This document shows positions 54,056 to 63,271 of a DNA stretch of 64,000 nt, piece by piece. The number at the start of each line of letters is the position of its first letter. The first letter of the stretch is position 1. The DNA comes from Leptospira biflexa serovar Patoc strain 'Patoc 1 (Paris)' (GTDB taxonomy: Bacteria; Spirochaetota; Leptospiria; Leptospirales; Leptospiraceae): the NCBI RefSeq assembly GCF_000017685.1, contig NC_010843.1, positions 62,001 to 126,000 of the forward strand. Direction: 5' to 3'. A program made the position numbers and the translations under genes. The notes under the pieces are model-generated. The model was not told the DNA's origin, ran no database searches, and saw only the letters and a list, made by a program, of their open reading frames with translations.

Positions 54056-54778
54056 ATGGCAATTAAAACTTTGGTGATCATTCCAGCTTATAATGAAGCC
54101 GCTACAATCGAAGAGGTTGTACGCGGTGCCATCGCTTATGCGGATGTTTCCGTTACTGATGACGCAAGTAAGGATGAGACACCAAACATACTAAAGAAAC
54201 TCCAGAAAGAATTTGGTTCTCGACTTCATGTGATCCGACATGAAAAAAATACACATATTCCCAAAGGAATCCAAGATGGGATGAAATATGCAGTGGAAAA
54301 AAAATATGATTGGGTCATCACTATGGATGCAGGTTTGTCTCACGATGCTTCTTATCTGAAAGACTTCATCCAATTTCCGAATTGTGACTTGGTTATCGGT
54401 TCAAGAACTTCCACGGTCAATGTCCCTTTATATAGGAAATTCATTTCATGGTTAGCTGCCAAAGTAATGAATTACTGTTTATCCAATAGTATTTTTGATT
54501 TATTCGGAAACAACTTACGTGATTGTACAAGTGGTTACAGACGTTATTCTAAACCAATGTTTGAGACCATAGCCACTTATCCGCTGGAATCCGTAGCTTT
54601 TGATTTTCATATGGAAGCACTTTCCATCGTATCAAAAAATAATGGGAAAATTAAAGAACTTCCGATTCAATATGTTTTTTCCAATAGTAGTTTTAATTCA
54701 AAAGTATTAAAACTTGCCATTCAATTTGCAAAAAAACTTTTACTAAGAAAATGGAAACTAATTCCAGCTCACCAGTAA
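54056..54778 (+). CDS. Family-2 glycosyltransferase, dolichol-phosphate-mannose-synthase-like
   Basis: This 240-residue GT2 protein begins IKTLVIIPAYNEAATIEEVV and has DVSVTDDASKDETPNILKKL. The acceptor-side motif is WVITMDAGLSHDASYLKDF, where the DxD reads DAG. Later CTSGYRRYSKPMFETI matches DPM-type enzymes. It probably transfers a sugar to a lipid carrier or a growing glycan. The replaced Asp makes the metal site unusual. It overlaps the next gene by 28 bp. Confidence 0.85.
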   Translation: MAIKTLVIIPAYNEAATIEEVVRGAIAYADVSVTDDASKDETPNILKKLQKEFGSRLHVIRHEKNTHIPKGIQDGMKYAVEKKYDWVITMDAGLSHDASYLKDFIQFPNCDLVIGSRTSTVNVPLYRKFISWLAAKVMNYCLSNSIFDLFGNNLRDCTSGYRRYSKPMFETIATYPLESVAFDFHMEALSIVSKNNGKIKELPIQYVFSNSSFNSKVLKLAIQFAKKLLLRKWKLIPAHQ

Positions 54779-56316
54779 AACAAAGTCTACTCGGAATAAA
54801 ATGGAAGGTATTCGTTGCCACCATTCTTTTGTTATGCGGAACTTTTCTTTTAGATAGAATTCTCTTTTTTGAACTTTATTTTTTATTTCCAAATGAAACT
54901 GAATGGGATTCTTCACCTTGGTACAATTTCATTTACAAAACCAAAGAATTACAATCTTCAAAAGAAAAACATAGAACTATCATTGCGGGTAGCTCGGTGG
55001 CTTTGTATTCAGTTTTACCTGATGAAATCAATCAGAGACATCATCCTCAAACCAAATATTCTTTTTTTTCGCACGTGGCAATGGCCCCGACAGATCTTTA
55101 TTATTATAAAGAAAATCTATTAGCATCAAATCCCAATTTGGTGGTCTACATTCATAACTTTGCAGATTTACAATGGGAATACATGCAAAAAAATGGGAAT
55201 CGCTTTGTATTCCAAGATAAAACTTGGATTCAGGAATTTGTTGGAAGATACCCTACCAAAACCATTTATCCAACTTCATTTTTGAAGGATTTTTGGAATC
55301 AAATCGATCGAAAATCCCTTTCAAGACTCACCACAAAATCACTGTTTTATGTAAGTCGATTTAGGATTTTCTTTTGGGATCCAATTGTCGTATTTATCGA
55401 TAATCATTTTCGAAGTGGGAGAAAATACCACCTCTACCAAGGAGTGATTCCAAAAGAGGGTATTTGGTCCAAAGGTTGGACAAAAGATCAGGCAACAATT
55501 GAATGTAAGGAACAAAAACAGACTGAATCCATTTTCATTCAGAATCAAAATACAAAAGTATTGTTTCGTTTTTTTGAAAATGAGAAAGCACTTTCATCAA
55601 ATTCCCCCTTACACGTCCAATCGGTTCAATTCCAAAAATCAGGTTGGGTGGACATTCATTGGGATCATTTGAATGATAAAAATCTACATTGGGAATTTGT
55701 ACAAATCCAAACTATTTCCGAGTTACCAACTGCAAAGGAAGTTAATTTAATTCGGTATGGCAGGGATGAAACGGTTGGCATCCGATTGTCACATTTTTTT
55801 TGTAAATCTATCCAAGCAGAAAATCGTTCCTATACAAGGTCTAGTTATTGGGATGATACACGTTTTGTTCAAATGAAAGTCGATGAATTTGAAAAAGAAT
55901 ATTTCGAGAGGATGATAAGAGACGCAGGCAATCGACAAGAACTATGGAGATTACATGTAGTGCGTGAGGCAAAAAAAAATGTCAATTCAACTCAATTTGA
56001 ACCTTGGCCTGAATACAATCGAATCTTACAAATTTCTGATTTCTTTTACCAAAATCAAATTCCTTTTATCATCGTACTGAGCCCGGAAAATCCAATCGAA
56101 TATGCTTTTTATAAAGATTCCCAATGGAGGAAAGATTGGATTTCTCATTTGAAAACTCAATTGGAAAAACGAGGTCAAACTTTAATTGATCATACGGACG
56201 TAATTTCTGATGTACGTTATTTTTTTGATCCTCACCATTTAACTTATGAAGGTGCAAGTCATTATGATTCCATTTTCGTAAACTCAATTGAGTCTCGATT
56301 TTTTTCTCAAAAATAA
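54751..56316 (+). CDS. Membrane-anchored SGNH-like protein of unknown function
   Basis: This 521-residue protein has one N-terminal membrane segment (KVFVATILLLCGTFLLDRIL). A domain whose first block HRTIIAGSSVALYSVLPDE resembles the SGNH serine block follows. At the end is VRYFFDPHHLTYEGASHYDS, a DxxH-type histidine block. A central lectin-like insertion of about 150 residues is present. It resembles acyl-ester transferases or hydrolases of glycan clusters (DUF1574/AlgJ-like group). The role is inferred from fold hints and position. It is followed after 19 bp by the GT-C-like gene. Confidence 0.65.
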   Translation: METNSSSPVKQSLLGIKWKVFVATILLLCGTFLLDRILFFELYFLFPNETEWDSSPWYNFIYKTKELQSSKEKHRTIIAGSSVALYSVLPDEINQRHHPQTKYSFFSHVAMAPTDLYYYKENLLASNPNLVVYIHNFADLQWEYMQKNGNRFVFQDKTWIQEFVGRYPTKTIYPTSFLKDFWNQIDRKSLSRLTTKSLFYVSRFRIFFWDPIVVFIDNHFRSGRKYHLYQGVIPKEGIWSKGWTKDQATIECKEQKQTESIFIQNQNTKVLFRFFENEKALSSNSPLHVQSVQFQKSGWVDIHWDHLNDKNLHWEFVQIQTISELPTAKEVNLIRYGRDETVGIRLSHFFCKSIQAENRSYTRSSYWDDTRFVQMKVDEFEKEYFERMIRDAGNRQELWRLHVVREAKKNVNSTQFEPWPEYNRILQISDFFYQNQIPFIIVLSPENPIEYAFYKDSQWRKDWISHLKTQLEKRGQTLIDHTDVISDVRYFFDPHHLTYEGASHYDSIFVNSIESRFFSQK

Positions 56317-56335
56317 TCACAGCAGGAGAAACCGA

Positions 56336-57550
56336 ATGGTTTTCAAAAGATTAGATCCGTTTTTTTTATATTTGAACAGTAAACAATGGTTATCTGTGAC
56401 CATGTTTTTGATACTTTGGGGATTATCGACATTATCGTATTGGAAAAAATATGAGTGGAACCCAAGTTCGATGGTCAATTTTGGTCACGAATTTGCATTA
56501 CAAAATCAATCCGAAACACCTCTCAATTCGATATTATTTAAAGGTGAAACTGGCGATTTGGGAGCGGGTTATGACGGACAAATTTTCTACTATTTTTCAA
56601 GGCCACTTGCCAATTTTAATTTAAATTGGCCAAAAGGTTTTGATGAATCTTATCGTGCTCCAAGAATCGGCTATCCATTGTTAATTGCTATGTTTGGAAT
56701 TTTTGGAAAGGGCTTTGCGATATTTGGGATGTACTTTTGGAACATTTCACTTATCCTTCTCTCCTATTTTTTTCTAAGGAAACTTTTGGATGAAAAAACA
56801 AAACCTTATGCCATTCTTTATCTTTTGAGTCCGTTTGCCTTAGGTAGTTACTATGTACTTGTGAGTGATTCAGTGATGGTCTCTCTTCTTATCATTGCAT
56901 ATTACTTTTATGTGAAAGAAAACTGGATTCCCTTTATCCTTTTATCGAGTTTAGCAATCCTTACAAAAGAACCAGCCTTGTTTCTACTTTTCCCAATTGG
57001 TTTGGCCGCGCTCGTCAATAAGGATTGGAAACGAATGGTAGTCGTAGGTGCAGTACTTGTGGGGCCTGTTTGTTGGCATCTTTACTTGTCCTATCGTTTT
57101 CCAAATTGGAGGCCAGGCCGCCTAACGGATTTTATCCTACCGTTTGAAGGATTGATTTCTTACATGGAATCAATTTGGAGACAATTAGCATCGGGATCCA
57201 ACTTCAAAGAAGTAGCTCGATTATTTTCAAGATTCCCTCTTGTAATACTGTTTTTTCTAGGAGCTTTTTTGCCTTTCACTGGTAAAATACAGAAAGGATG
57301 GGAATTTAGAATCTCATTCCTTTTGATTATGTTTATGGTCGCAACAGCTGGCTATTATCATTTCTGGTCTGTTTACGAAAATGTATCCAGAATGTTTACT
57401 TTATCGATCCCTGTTTTGTTATTGTTAATGAATGCAGATAAACAGATTCGCAAAGAAGAATATATATTCGTAACCCTTGCGATTCTGTTTTTATTTTTGG
57501 TAAAAGTATTGTTTATCTCAAAACAAATGAGTTATCAAATTGGATTCTAA
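56336..57550 (+). CDS. Polytopic membrane protein, GT-C-like
   Basis: The 404-residue product has about nine to ten membrane helices. After the first helix comes a periplasmic loop with LGAGYDGQIFYYFSRPL, a YDGQ-type element known from membrane glycosyltransferases of surface glycans. A second loop has ESYRAPRIGYPLLIAMFGIF. It may transfer a lipid-linked sugar across or at the inner membrane. The ATG at 56336 has AGGAG seven bases upstream; a longer frame into the previous gene is less likely. The stop overlaps the convergent HtrA-like gene by 4 bp. Confidence 0.7.
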   Translation: MVFKRLDPFFLYLNSKQWLSVTMFLILWGLSTLSYWKKYEWNPSSMVNFGHEFALQNQSETPLNSILFKGETGDLGAGYDGQIFYYFSRPLANFNLNWPKGFDESYRAPRIGYPLLIAMFGIFGKGFAIFGMYFWNISLILLSYFFLRKLLDEKTKPYAILYLLSPFALGSYYVLVSDSVMVSLLIIAYYFYVKENWIPFILLSSLAILTKEPALFLLFPIGLAALVNKDWKRMVVVGAVLVGPVCWHLYLSYRFPNWRPGRLTDFILPFEGLISYMESIWRQLASGSNFKEVARLFSRFPLVILFFLGAFLPFTGKIQKGWEFRISFLLIMFMVATAGYYHFWSVYENVSRMFTLSIPVLLLLMNADKQIRKEEYIFVTLAILFLFLVKVLFISKQMSYQIGF

Positions 57551-59019
57551 AAATTTGAATCTGCCCCAATTTGGAAACTTTTTTTAGCTTCCTCGTTGAG
57601 TGCATTAATTTCCTCTTTTTTGAAAATCAGTTCGGATCCATCATTCATCACAAATTTGATAAATGGAGATTCGTTCTGATTCACTAAGTTGCGCAACTCT
57701 TCTAAAGACGAGATCTCTTTCCCGTTAACTGTTTTAAGAATCATTTGATGGGAATTGTGGTAAGCTTTGTTGCCAGAAAGTGGAACCACTTGTGATAAAA
57801 AGACAACTTTCCCTTCTTTAGAATTTCTTTTGATTCTATAAAAATCACTTAAATATAAAAGTTCTTTGTTAACTCGATTTCGCCACTGATTCCCATGTTC
57901 TGTTAAATAATGCTCAGATAACTCTTGAAATACAATCCCAGCTAACATTAAATACTTGGGTATTTGGAATCTGGTATTCCCATGTGGAATGCGAATCGAA
58001 AATTCGTTTAGAGGTTTTAAGTCAATTTCCAACAAAATTGTTTTTTTATTTCTTAACACTTTTACTTTTATTTTTTTTTCGAAAGCAGATTCCGATTCAA
58101 AGGTGTTATGAAATAAATAAGACATATTCAATTTCCCAAACTTAGGATGGTCAAAATACCCCTTTGGGTCAATTTTGAAATTAGATACCTCTAAGATTAC
58201 ATCTTCTAATTGTAAAACACCATCTGCAGAGCACCCTGGATAAATTTCTGCGACGAGTACTCCTAGATCATCTTTCTTTAACCCTAAATAATTACGTGAT
58301 GCATTGTCCACAAGCGGTTTGAAACGAAAACCTTTGAAGGGAAAAGATTTACCATCTAAAAAGTGTTTGATGGCAAATGAAGGTATCATTTTACCCATTC
58401 CATTTTCTTTGAATTGGTATAAGATCCCTTGCGGAATTCTAGACGAAGAATCTACAATCAGTTCACCGACACCATCCAGTTTTTCTTCTGATTGTATTTC
58501 TATGTACGGTAATTCTACATAACCACTTGCATAAGAATCGATATCCATTCGAATCAAACGAATTCTTTTTTCTTCTAAATTCCTTTGGTCCTTACTCTCC
58601 ATCGCAAGTCCCATCCCAGGTAGAAATAATTCACTTGGGAATTGGACAACTTTTAAATCTTTTTGAAAAGTTGGATCGTTTAACTTTAATATGGCGAGTC
58701 CCAAGTCAGCATCTAGTCGGTCTAACTCAGCAGTATAGACTTTCAATGCATCTGGTTTTTTGACCTCAATGTTTGTATAAAAATAAATTGCCTGAGCCGG
58801 AACCAATAAACGATTTTCACCGATATATATTCCTGTAGAATGTCGGATTTCTGGATTTTTAAACCTCCAAGGTTGGATATAATTTGGGTATAAAACTGTG
58901 ACCTTAATTTGCAAAATAGATGCATCTTGGACTCCTACTGGAACCGGTTTGCTTTCCAAATGGAACACAAAGATTAAAAAACTGATAAGAGAATAAAATA
59001 TGAAAGTGAGAAGTTTCAT
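57547..59019 (-). CDS. HtrA-like pseudoprotease with PDZ domains
   Basis: This 490-residue protein has a signal peptide (LLTFIFYSLISFLIFVF). It follows the layout of the protease encoded directly upstream, with which it shares about the same length. The catalytic histidine of TNAHVV is replaced (VPAQAI, Gln76). The GNSGG serine block is missing (VDSSSRIPQGIL). The Asp position is ambiguous (ADLGLAILKL). Two PDZ-like regions remain (DLGVLVAEIYPGCSADGVLQ, MILKTVNGKEISSLEELRN). It is likely a non-proteolytic partner or regulator of the active enzyme. It starts immediately after the stop of that gene (0-bp gap). Confidence 0.8.
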   Translation of the reverse strand: MKLLTFIFYSLISFLIFVFHLESKPVPVGVQDASILQIKVTVLYPNYIQPWRFKNPEIRHSTGIYIGENRLLVPAQAIYFYTNIEVKKPDALKVYTAELDRLDADLGLAILKLNDPTFQKDLKVVQFPSELFLPGMGLAMESKDQRNLEEKRIRLIRMDIDSYASGYVELPYIEIQSEEKLDGVGELIVDSSSRIPQGILYQFKENGMGKMIPSFAIKHFLDGKSFPFKGFRFKPLVDNASRNYLGLKKDDLGVLVAEIYPGCSADGVLQLEDVILEVSNFKIDPKGYFDHPKFGKLNMSYLFHNTFESESAFEKKIKVKVLRNKKTILLEIDLKPLNEFSIRIPHGNTRFQIPKYLMLAGIVFQELSEHYLTEHGNQWRNRVNKELLYLSDFYRIKRNSKEGKVVFLSQVVPLSGNKAYHNSHQMILKTVNGKEISSLEELRNLVNQNESPFIKFVMNDGSELIFKKEEINALNEEAKKSFQIGADSNF

Positions 59020-60525
59020 TTATTTGCCTGTGATATGATAGGTTCGTTTGATTTGTTCATCTGATTTTTCCGATTCCTCTCGGTCTAAAATCATTGGAAC
59101 CTGGATTCCATAAAAATGGATTTTAAAAGTTTTTTCTTTGGAACTTTGTAATAAATTTTTAAAGTGATTTAGATTTTTGACCTTAGTGCCATTAAAAGTA
59201 TCAACTACCATATTCAGATAAAAATCAGAATGTGAATTTGAAGGGTGGGGTAGTTTACGATATAGTACAATATCTTCCGTTTCACCATCTAATAAATGTG
59301 AGCCTTCATAAAACCGATACACAAGTAAACTCCCTCCTTGTGTTTGTCCAGTTTTACTCCATGCTTCTAATAAATCTCGATTTACTGTTTGAAAGACTAA
59401 GCCACCAAAGATCAAATAATCATAGTCTTTTCCATAACTTGATCTTTGGTTTTCCATTTGAGGCATTTTTTTTGCGGGGAAACTCACTTGGATGTTTTTT
59501 TTGTTTCGGATGAGATCGAATCGGATTTCTTCGCCGGCAAATTTATTATCGATGACCTCTAAAAAATCAATGGAGTTGGCTTCGAGTAGGTTTCCATTTC
59601 GTCCAATTTTACGTCCATCAATAGCAGTCAAGTAATCACCTGGTTGTAAAAATCCATCTGCGGAACCTTGTCTGAAAACTCTGGTTACAAATACTCCTTC
59701 TTCTCCATTGGGGATTTGATAATAATTTCGATGTGATTCGGAAAAAGAATTTTGAGTTTGGATCCCAAGTTCCACATAACCATTGTAAATGCCGTCTTGG
59801 ATGTCTTTTAAAAAATGTTGGATTACATTTGTTGGAATGATATACCCAATGTTTTCTCCTTTTGTCGAAGCTTGGAAAGCAACACCTGCGACTTTCCCAT
59901 TTTGTAGAGCGGGGCCTCCGGAATTACCAGGGTTTATCGCTGCATCCACTTGGACAACTAAATGGCTGTCAATTTGGGAATGAGCGTAATTAGATTGTTC
60001 AATCCTTGATACAATACCTCGGCTAACGGAAATTTTACTCCCTCCAATTGGATATCCAATAATGTCAACTGGACTTGCAAGTTCTGGCAATCCACCTAAC
60101 TCTAATTCAACACTATCTGTATAAAACGTCTGATCTGGGACTTCTAAAATCGCTAAGTCACAATCATGTGCGATATAAAGAACCTTTAATTCATACCATT
60201 CTGTTTGATTGTTTCTTTGTGCTTCGATAAATTTTGCATTGGATACAACATGGGCATTGGTTAAAATCCTGTTCTTGGCGATGATAAATCCAGAACCCGT
60301 GGAGGCAGAGATTCCAGATGACATCCAAGGTGAATACGGATCCTTTGCTTGTGAAAACACACGGATTTGGACTACAGATTTTTTGATTTCGTCAATAGAT
60401 TGGCCGTTCGGCTCGGCATGGGACGTTGAGGAGAATAAAGTAAGAAAAAATAAAATAGTACTCGCAAATGCAAGTGGGGAGGATAGAATTTTTTTCTGTT
60501 TCTGCATGAGTCTCTTTGAATCCAT
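59020..60525 (-). CDS. HtrA/DegP-like serine protease with PDZ domain
   Basis: The 501-residue product has a signal segment (LAFASTILFFLTLFSSTSHA) and a trypsin-like domain with the full triad: His92 in LTNAHVV, Asp123 in HDCDLAIL and Ser202 in INPGNSGGPAL. A PDZ domain follows (about 260-350, GVFVTRVFRQGSADGFLQPG, DYLTAIDGRKIG) and then a second PDZ-like region (VVDTFNGTKVKNLNHFKNLL). It should degrade or chaperone periplasmic proteins. Start 60525 or the in-frame ATG at 60507 is possible; the longer frame to 60780 lies in the opposite gene. It is divergent from the HATPase gene and overlaps its start. Confidence 0.9.
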   Translation of the reverse strand: MDSKRLMQKQKKILSSPLAFASTILFFLTLFSSTSHAEPNGQSIDEIKKSVVQIRVFSQAKDPYSPWMSSGISASTGSGFIIAKNRILTNAHVVSNAKFIEAQRNNQTEWYELKVLYIAHDCDLAILEVPDQTFYTDSVELELGGLPELASPVDIIGYPIGGSKISVSRGIVSRIEQSNYAHSQIDSHLVVQVDAAINPGNSGGPALQNGKVAGVAFQASTKGENIGYIIPTNVIQHFLKDIQDGIYNGYVELGIQTQNSFSESHRNYYQIPNGEEGVFVTRVFRQGSADGFLQPGDYLTAIDGRKIGRNGNLLEANSIDFLEVIDNKFAGEEIRFDLIRNKKNIQVSFPAKKMPQMENQRSSYGKDYDYLIFGGLVFQTVNRDLLEAWSKTGQTQGGSLLVYRFYEGSHLLDGETEDIVLYRKLPHPSNSHSDFYLNMVVDTFNGTKVKNLNHFKNLLQSSKEKTFKIHFYGIQVPMILDREESEKSDEQIKRTYHITGK

Positions 60526-61636
60526 TTTATTCGGATCGGTAGCCTTTTTTTCTTTGATCACAGGCATCGTTTCCTTTAGGAAGAATCCCCGCACGGGAAT
60601 GAAAACAAGTTTTTCAATCCTTGCTGGATTTTTCTGTATTGGAAATTTGACGATCCTTGTCGATACTTTGCTTCTAAAAAACCAAATTCTAAACCACCCG
60701 CACATCATATCCACATATTTGGTGTTTTTCTCATTTGTTCTCATTTTCTTTGGGTTACATTTCCCTACTTTTTTTCGCAATTTCCCAAAACTTTTGATCG
60801 TTAGTTCGTTTGTGTTTGGGATGGGAATTATGCTACTCGTTGTTGATTTGGGATTACTGAATGATGTGTACCCTGAAGCAAGTTTGATCCTCTTGAAATA
60901 TTACTATAACACATATTATGTACTCACGTTTCTAATTTTTTCTTTTTTGATCATTGCCAAACTACGTTTTAATTTCCCCGCAATCCAAACCTTTATGGAA
61001 TACATCTACTATGCGGCATTTTTTTCATGTTTTTCATTTTTGATTATCTGTTATTTCGCATCGATCATTCCGATTAGTACTTTATATTTTTTACATTTTT
61101 TTCTGTTTATGGATTTATTATTTTTGTCGTGTTTTGTTGTATTTTTATTCCATTATTCCTTTACGAAAGATTATCTCACCCATCCTTTTTCATTTTTATT
61201 TGAAAGGTCCAAACAGATATTTGAAGATAAAATTCCTGCCAATCGTTCGAATTCAAGAATTGTCAAAGAAAAACTTTGGAATTTATATGAGAAACAGAAT
61301 TGGCGAAGCACAATGGATAGTTTTTGGTTCCAAATTCTCGTTGATGAAACGTTAGACAATGCCCTGGAACATGGTGGGAAAAGGGAAGAAGATATCATCA
61401 CTGTTCATGTGTTTGAATCTCCCAAATACATAGATGTTTATGTCATCGATAGCGGGAAAGGATTTAACCCTAGGTCAATCCCAAGCCCCATAGAATCAGA
61501 CCGCAAACTGATTACGGGTGGTAGGGGGATTCACATCTTAAAAAAACTATTTTTAGTACGATGGAACTTTTTAGGAAACGAAGTGAATATTAGAGTGGAT
61601 AAAACAAAAAGTTCCGATTGGAAAACAAACCTTTAG
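60506..61636 (+). CDS. Polytopic membrane protein with HATPase (RsbW/anti-sigma-like) domain
   Basis: The 376-residue product has about seven membrane helices in its first 220 residues. A cytoplasmic HATPase_c_2 domain follows with the N box LVDETLDNALEHGG (Asn285), the G1 box DSGKGF (315-320) and the G2 box GGRGIHI (338-344). There is no HisKA region, so it is not a typical histidine kinase; the domain resembles RsbW/SpoIIAB-type serine kinases. A partner-switching or phosphorylation role is inferred. The ATG at 60506 lies in a CATG shared with the opposite start; the frame is open upstream but within the protease gene. No anti-anti-sigma gene is nearby. Confidence 0.8.
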   Translation: MSLFESILFGSVAFFSLITGIVSFRKNPRTGMKTSFSILAGFFCIGNLTILVDTLLLKNQILNHPHIISTYLVFFSFVLIFFGLHFPTFFRNFPKLLIVSSFVFGMGIMLLVVDLGLLNDVYPEASLILLKYYYNTYYVLTFLIFSFLIIAKLRFNFPAIQTFMEYIYYAAFFSCFSFLIICYFASIIPISTLYFLHFFLFMDLLFLSCFVVFLFHYSFTKDYLTHPFSFLFERSKQIFEDKIPANRSNSRIVKEKLWNLYEKQNWRSTMDSFWFQILVDETLDNALEHGGKREEDIITVHVFESPKYIDVYVIDSGKGFNPRSIPSPIESDRKLITGGRGIHILKKLFLVRWNFLGNEVNIRVDKTKSSDWKTNL

Positions 61637-61671
61637 TCGAAACTTTTTGTCTCAAAAATCAAAAATTGTTT

Positions 61672-62205
61672 TTAATGTCCTTCGAATTCGCAAATTGAAA
61701 AAACATCAATCCCATAAGTGTCTTTGATCCGTTTTGCTCCACCTAAATCAGGTAAGTTGATGATCGTAGAACATTCATGGATTTGTCCTTTTAAATTTTG
61801 AATGAGTTTGATGGATGCTTCTAGGGTCCCACCAGTAGCAATCAAATCATCCATGATGAGAACTTTATCTCCAGGAACAATGGCATCTGTATGGATTTCA
61901 ACATGGTCAACTCCATACTCCAATGCATAGGATTCAGAAATTGTATTCCCTGGTAATTTTCCTTTTTTGCGAATGGGAACAAATCCCACACCAAGTTGGA
62001 AGGCAAGTGCCGCGCCTGGTATGAATCCTCTGGCGTCAATGGCAGCAATTTTATTTAATTTTGCATTTTGGTATCGTTCTACAAACATCCCAATGGTCAA
62101 TTGGAAACCCTCTGGGTCGATGAGAAGGGAAGTGATGTCGCGAAACAAAATCCCTGGTTTCGGGTAATCAGGAATGGTTCGAATCTTAGATTTAACAATG
62201 GACAT
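61672..62205 (-). CDS. apt: Adenine phosphoribosyltransferase
   Basis: The 177-residue product salvages adenine with PRPP to AMP. It has the N-terminal [51 protein letters not shown], the PRPP loop [18 protein letters not shown] and an ending FSICEFEGH. The ATG at 62205 gives the usual start; 24 further upstream codons are open but overlap the terminator of htpX. Its start lies 37 bp after the terminator that ends the htpX transcript, so it has its own promoter. Confidence 0.94.
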   Translation of the reverse strand: MSIVKSKIRTIPDYPKPGILFRDITSLLIDPEGFQLTIGMFVERYQNAKLNKIAAIDARGFIPGAALAFQLGVGFVPIRKKGKLPGNTISESYALEYGVDHVEIHTDAIVPGDKVLIMDDLIATGGTLEASIKLIQNLKGQIHECSTIINLPDLGGAKRIKDTYGIDVFSICEFEGH

Positions 62206-62241
62206 AAATGGATGAAACCAAGGAAGACTAGGGTCTTGCAA

Positions 62242-62269
62242 TAAAAAAAGGCCGGCAAACGCCGACCTT
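62242..62269 (-). terminator. Rho-independent terminator of htpX
   Basis: Read on the minus strand, AAGGTCGGC and GCCGGCCTT form a 9-bp stem with a G-U pair around GTTT (plus-strand 62248-62269), followed by a run of T. It lies 29 bp after the htpX stop. Confidence 0.9.
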
Positions 62270-62297
62270 TCCATCATTCTACGGAATTGTAGATAGA

Positions 62298-63188
62298 TTA
62301 TCTCATTTGTTTGAGAGCAAGGATACGTTCTTCCAAAGCTGGGTGTGTCGCAAATAAAGATAAGAAACCACCTTTTTTGGAAGAGATCTTAAAGGAAGCA
62401 ATGGCCTCTCCTCTTGGATCTTCTGGCATCTCAACCATTTGTCTGAGAGATTCGAGAGCGGAAATCATTGACTCCCTTCCCGCAAGTTTGGCACCACCCG
62501 CATCTGCTCGGAATTCTCTTTGGCGAGAAAAGTAAGCAACTGCCATCGATCCAAGGATGGAGAACACGATGTCAAGAGCAATGGTCACAACGATACGAAC
62601 AATATGAGCCATTTCTTCTTTCACAGCATTGGCTGCCACATACGCAATGATACGAGAGATGAACATCGCAAATGAGTTCACAACACCTTGGATGAGGGTA
62701 AGTGTTACCATGTCACCATTGGCAACGTGCGATAATTCGTGTGCGAGAACACCTTCTAACTCTTGAGCGTTCATGCGGTTGAGTAATCCAGTGGAAACAG
62801 CAACAAGAGCGCTCGATTTGCTAGGTCCAGTTGCGAATGCATTCACTTCTGGAGATTCGTAAATCCCAACTTCTGGCATCGGAAGGTGAGCTCTTTGTGC
62901 TAATGATTGGACCCGTCTGTACACATCCATTTCGGGGGCAGAAGCTTGTTTGGGATCGATGACTTTGACTCCCATCGTCCACTTCGCCATCATTTTGGAA
63001 AGTAATAGGGAAATAAAAGACCCCGCCATACCCCACATTAAACAGAATACAATGAGCCTAGTTAGATCCAAACCATAGGCTCGGATGCTAAATCCCATCG
63101 ACCCCAAAAGGGTAGTCACGATGGAAATCGTAGTCATAATTAATATATTGGTTAACAGGAAAAAACCGATTCGTTTGATCCAAGTCAT
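62298..63188 (-). CDS. htpX: Membrane zinc protease HtpX
   Basis: This 296-residue M48 protease degrades damaged membrane proteins under stress. It has two N-terminal membrane helices, then [20 protein letters not shown]. The zinc site is [17 protein letters not shown] with HELSH at 140-144. Two further helices follow ([37 protein letters not shown]) and then the third-ligand region [16 protein letters not shown]. Length and motifs are complete. It is followed by a strong terminator. The ATG is preceded by GGAGAA in the 83-bp gap from the permease gene. Confidence 0.95.
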   Translation of the reverse strand: MTWIKRIGFFLLTNILIMTTISIVTTLLGSMGFSIRAYGLDLTRLIVFCLMWGMAGSFISLLLSKMMAKWTMGVKVIDPKQASAPEMDVYRRVQSLAQRAHLPMPEVGIYESPEVNAFATGPSKSSALVAVSTGLLNRMNAQELEGVLAHELSHVANGDMVTLTLIQGVVNSFAMFISRIIAYVAANAVKEEMAHIVRIVVTIALDIVFSILGSMAVAYFSRQREFRADAGGAKLAGRESMISALESLRQMVEMPEDPRGEAIASFKISSKKGGFLSLFATHPALEERILALKQMR

Positions 63189-63271
63189 AGGAAATTGTTC
63201 TCCTTACGGTTCGTAAGAACCTACAGTTTAGACTGAAAGTTTACGTTCTTTTGCAAAAGAATACAAGCAAT

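Noticed and set aside
60526..60780. Longer protease start at 60780
   Set aside because: The added 85 residues are basic and lie antisense to the clearly coding HATPase gene; the signal sequence begins only after 60525.
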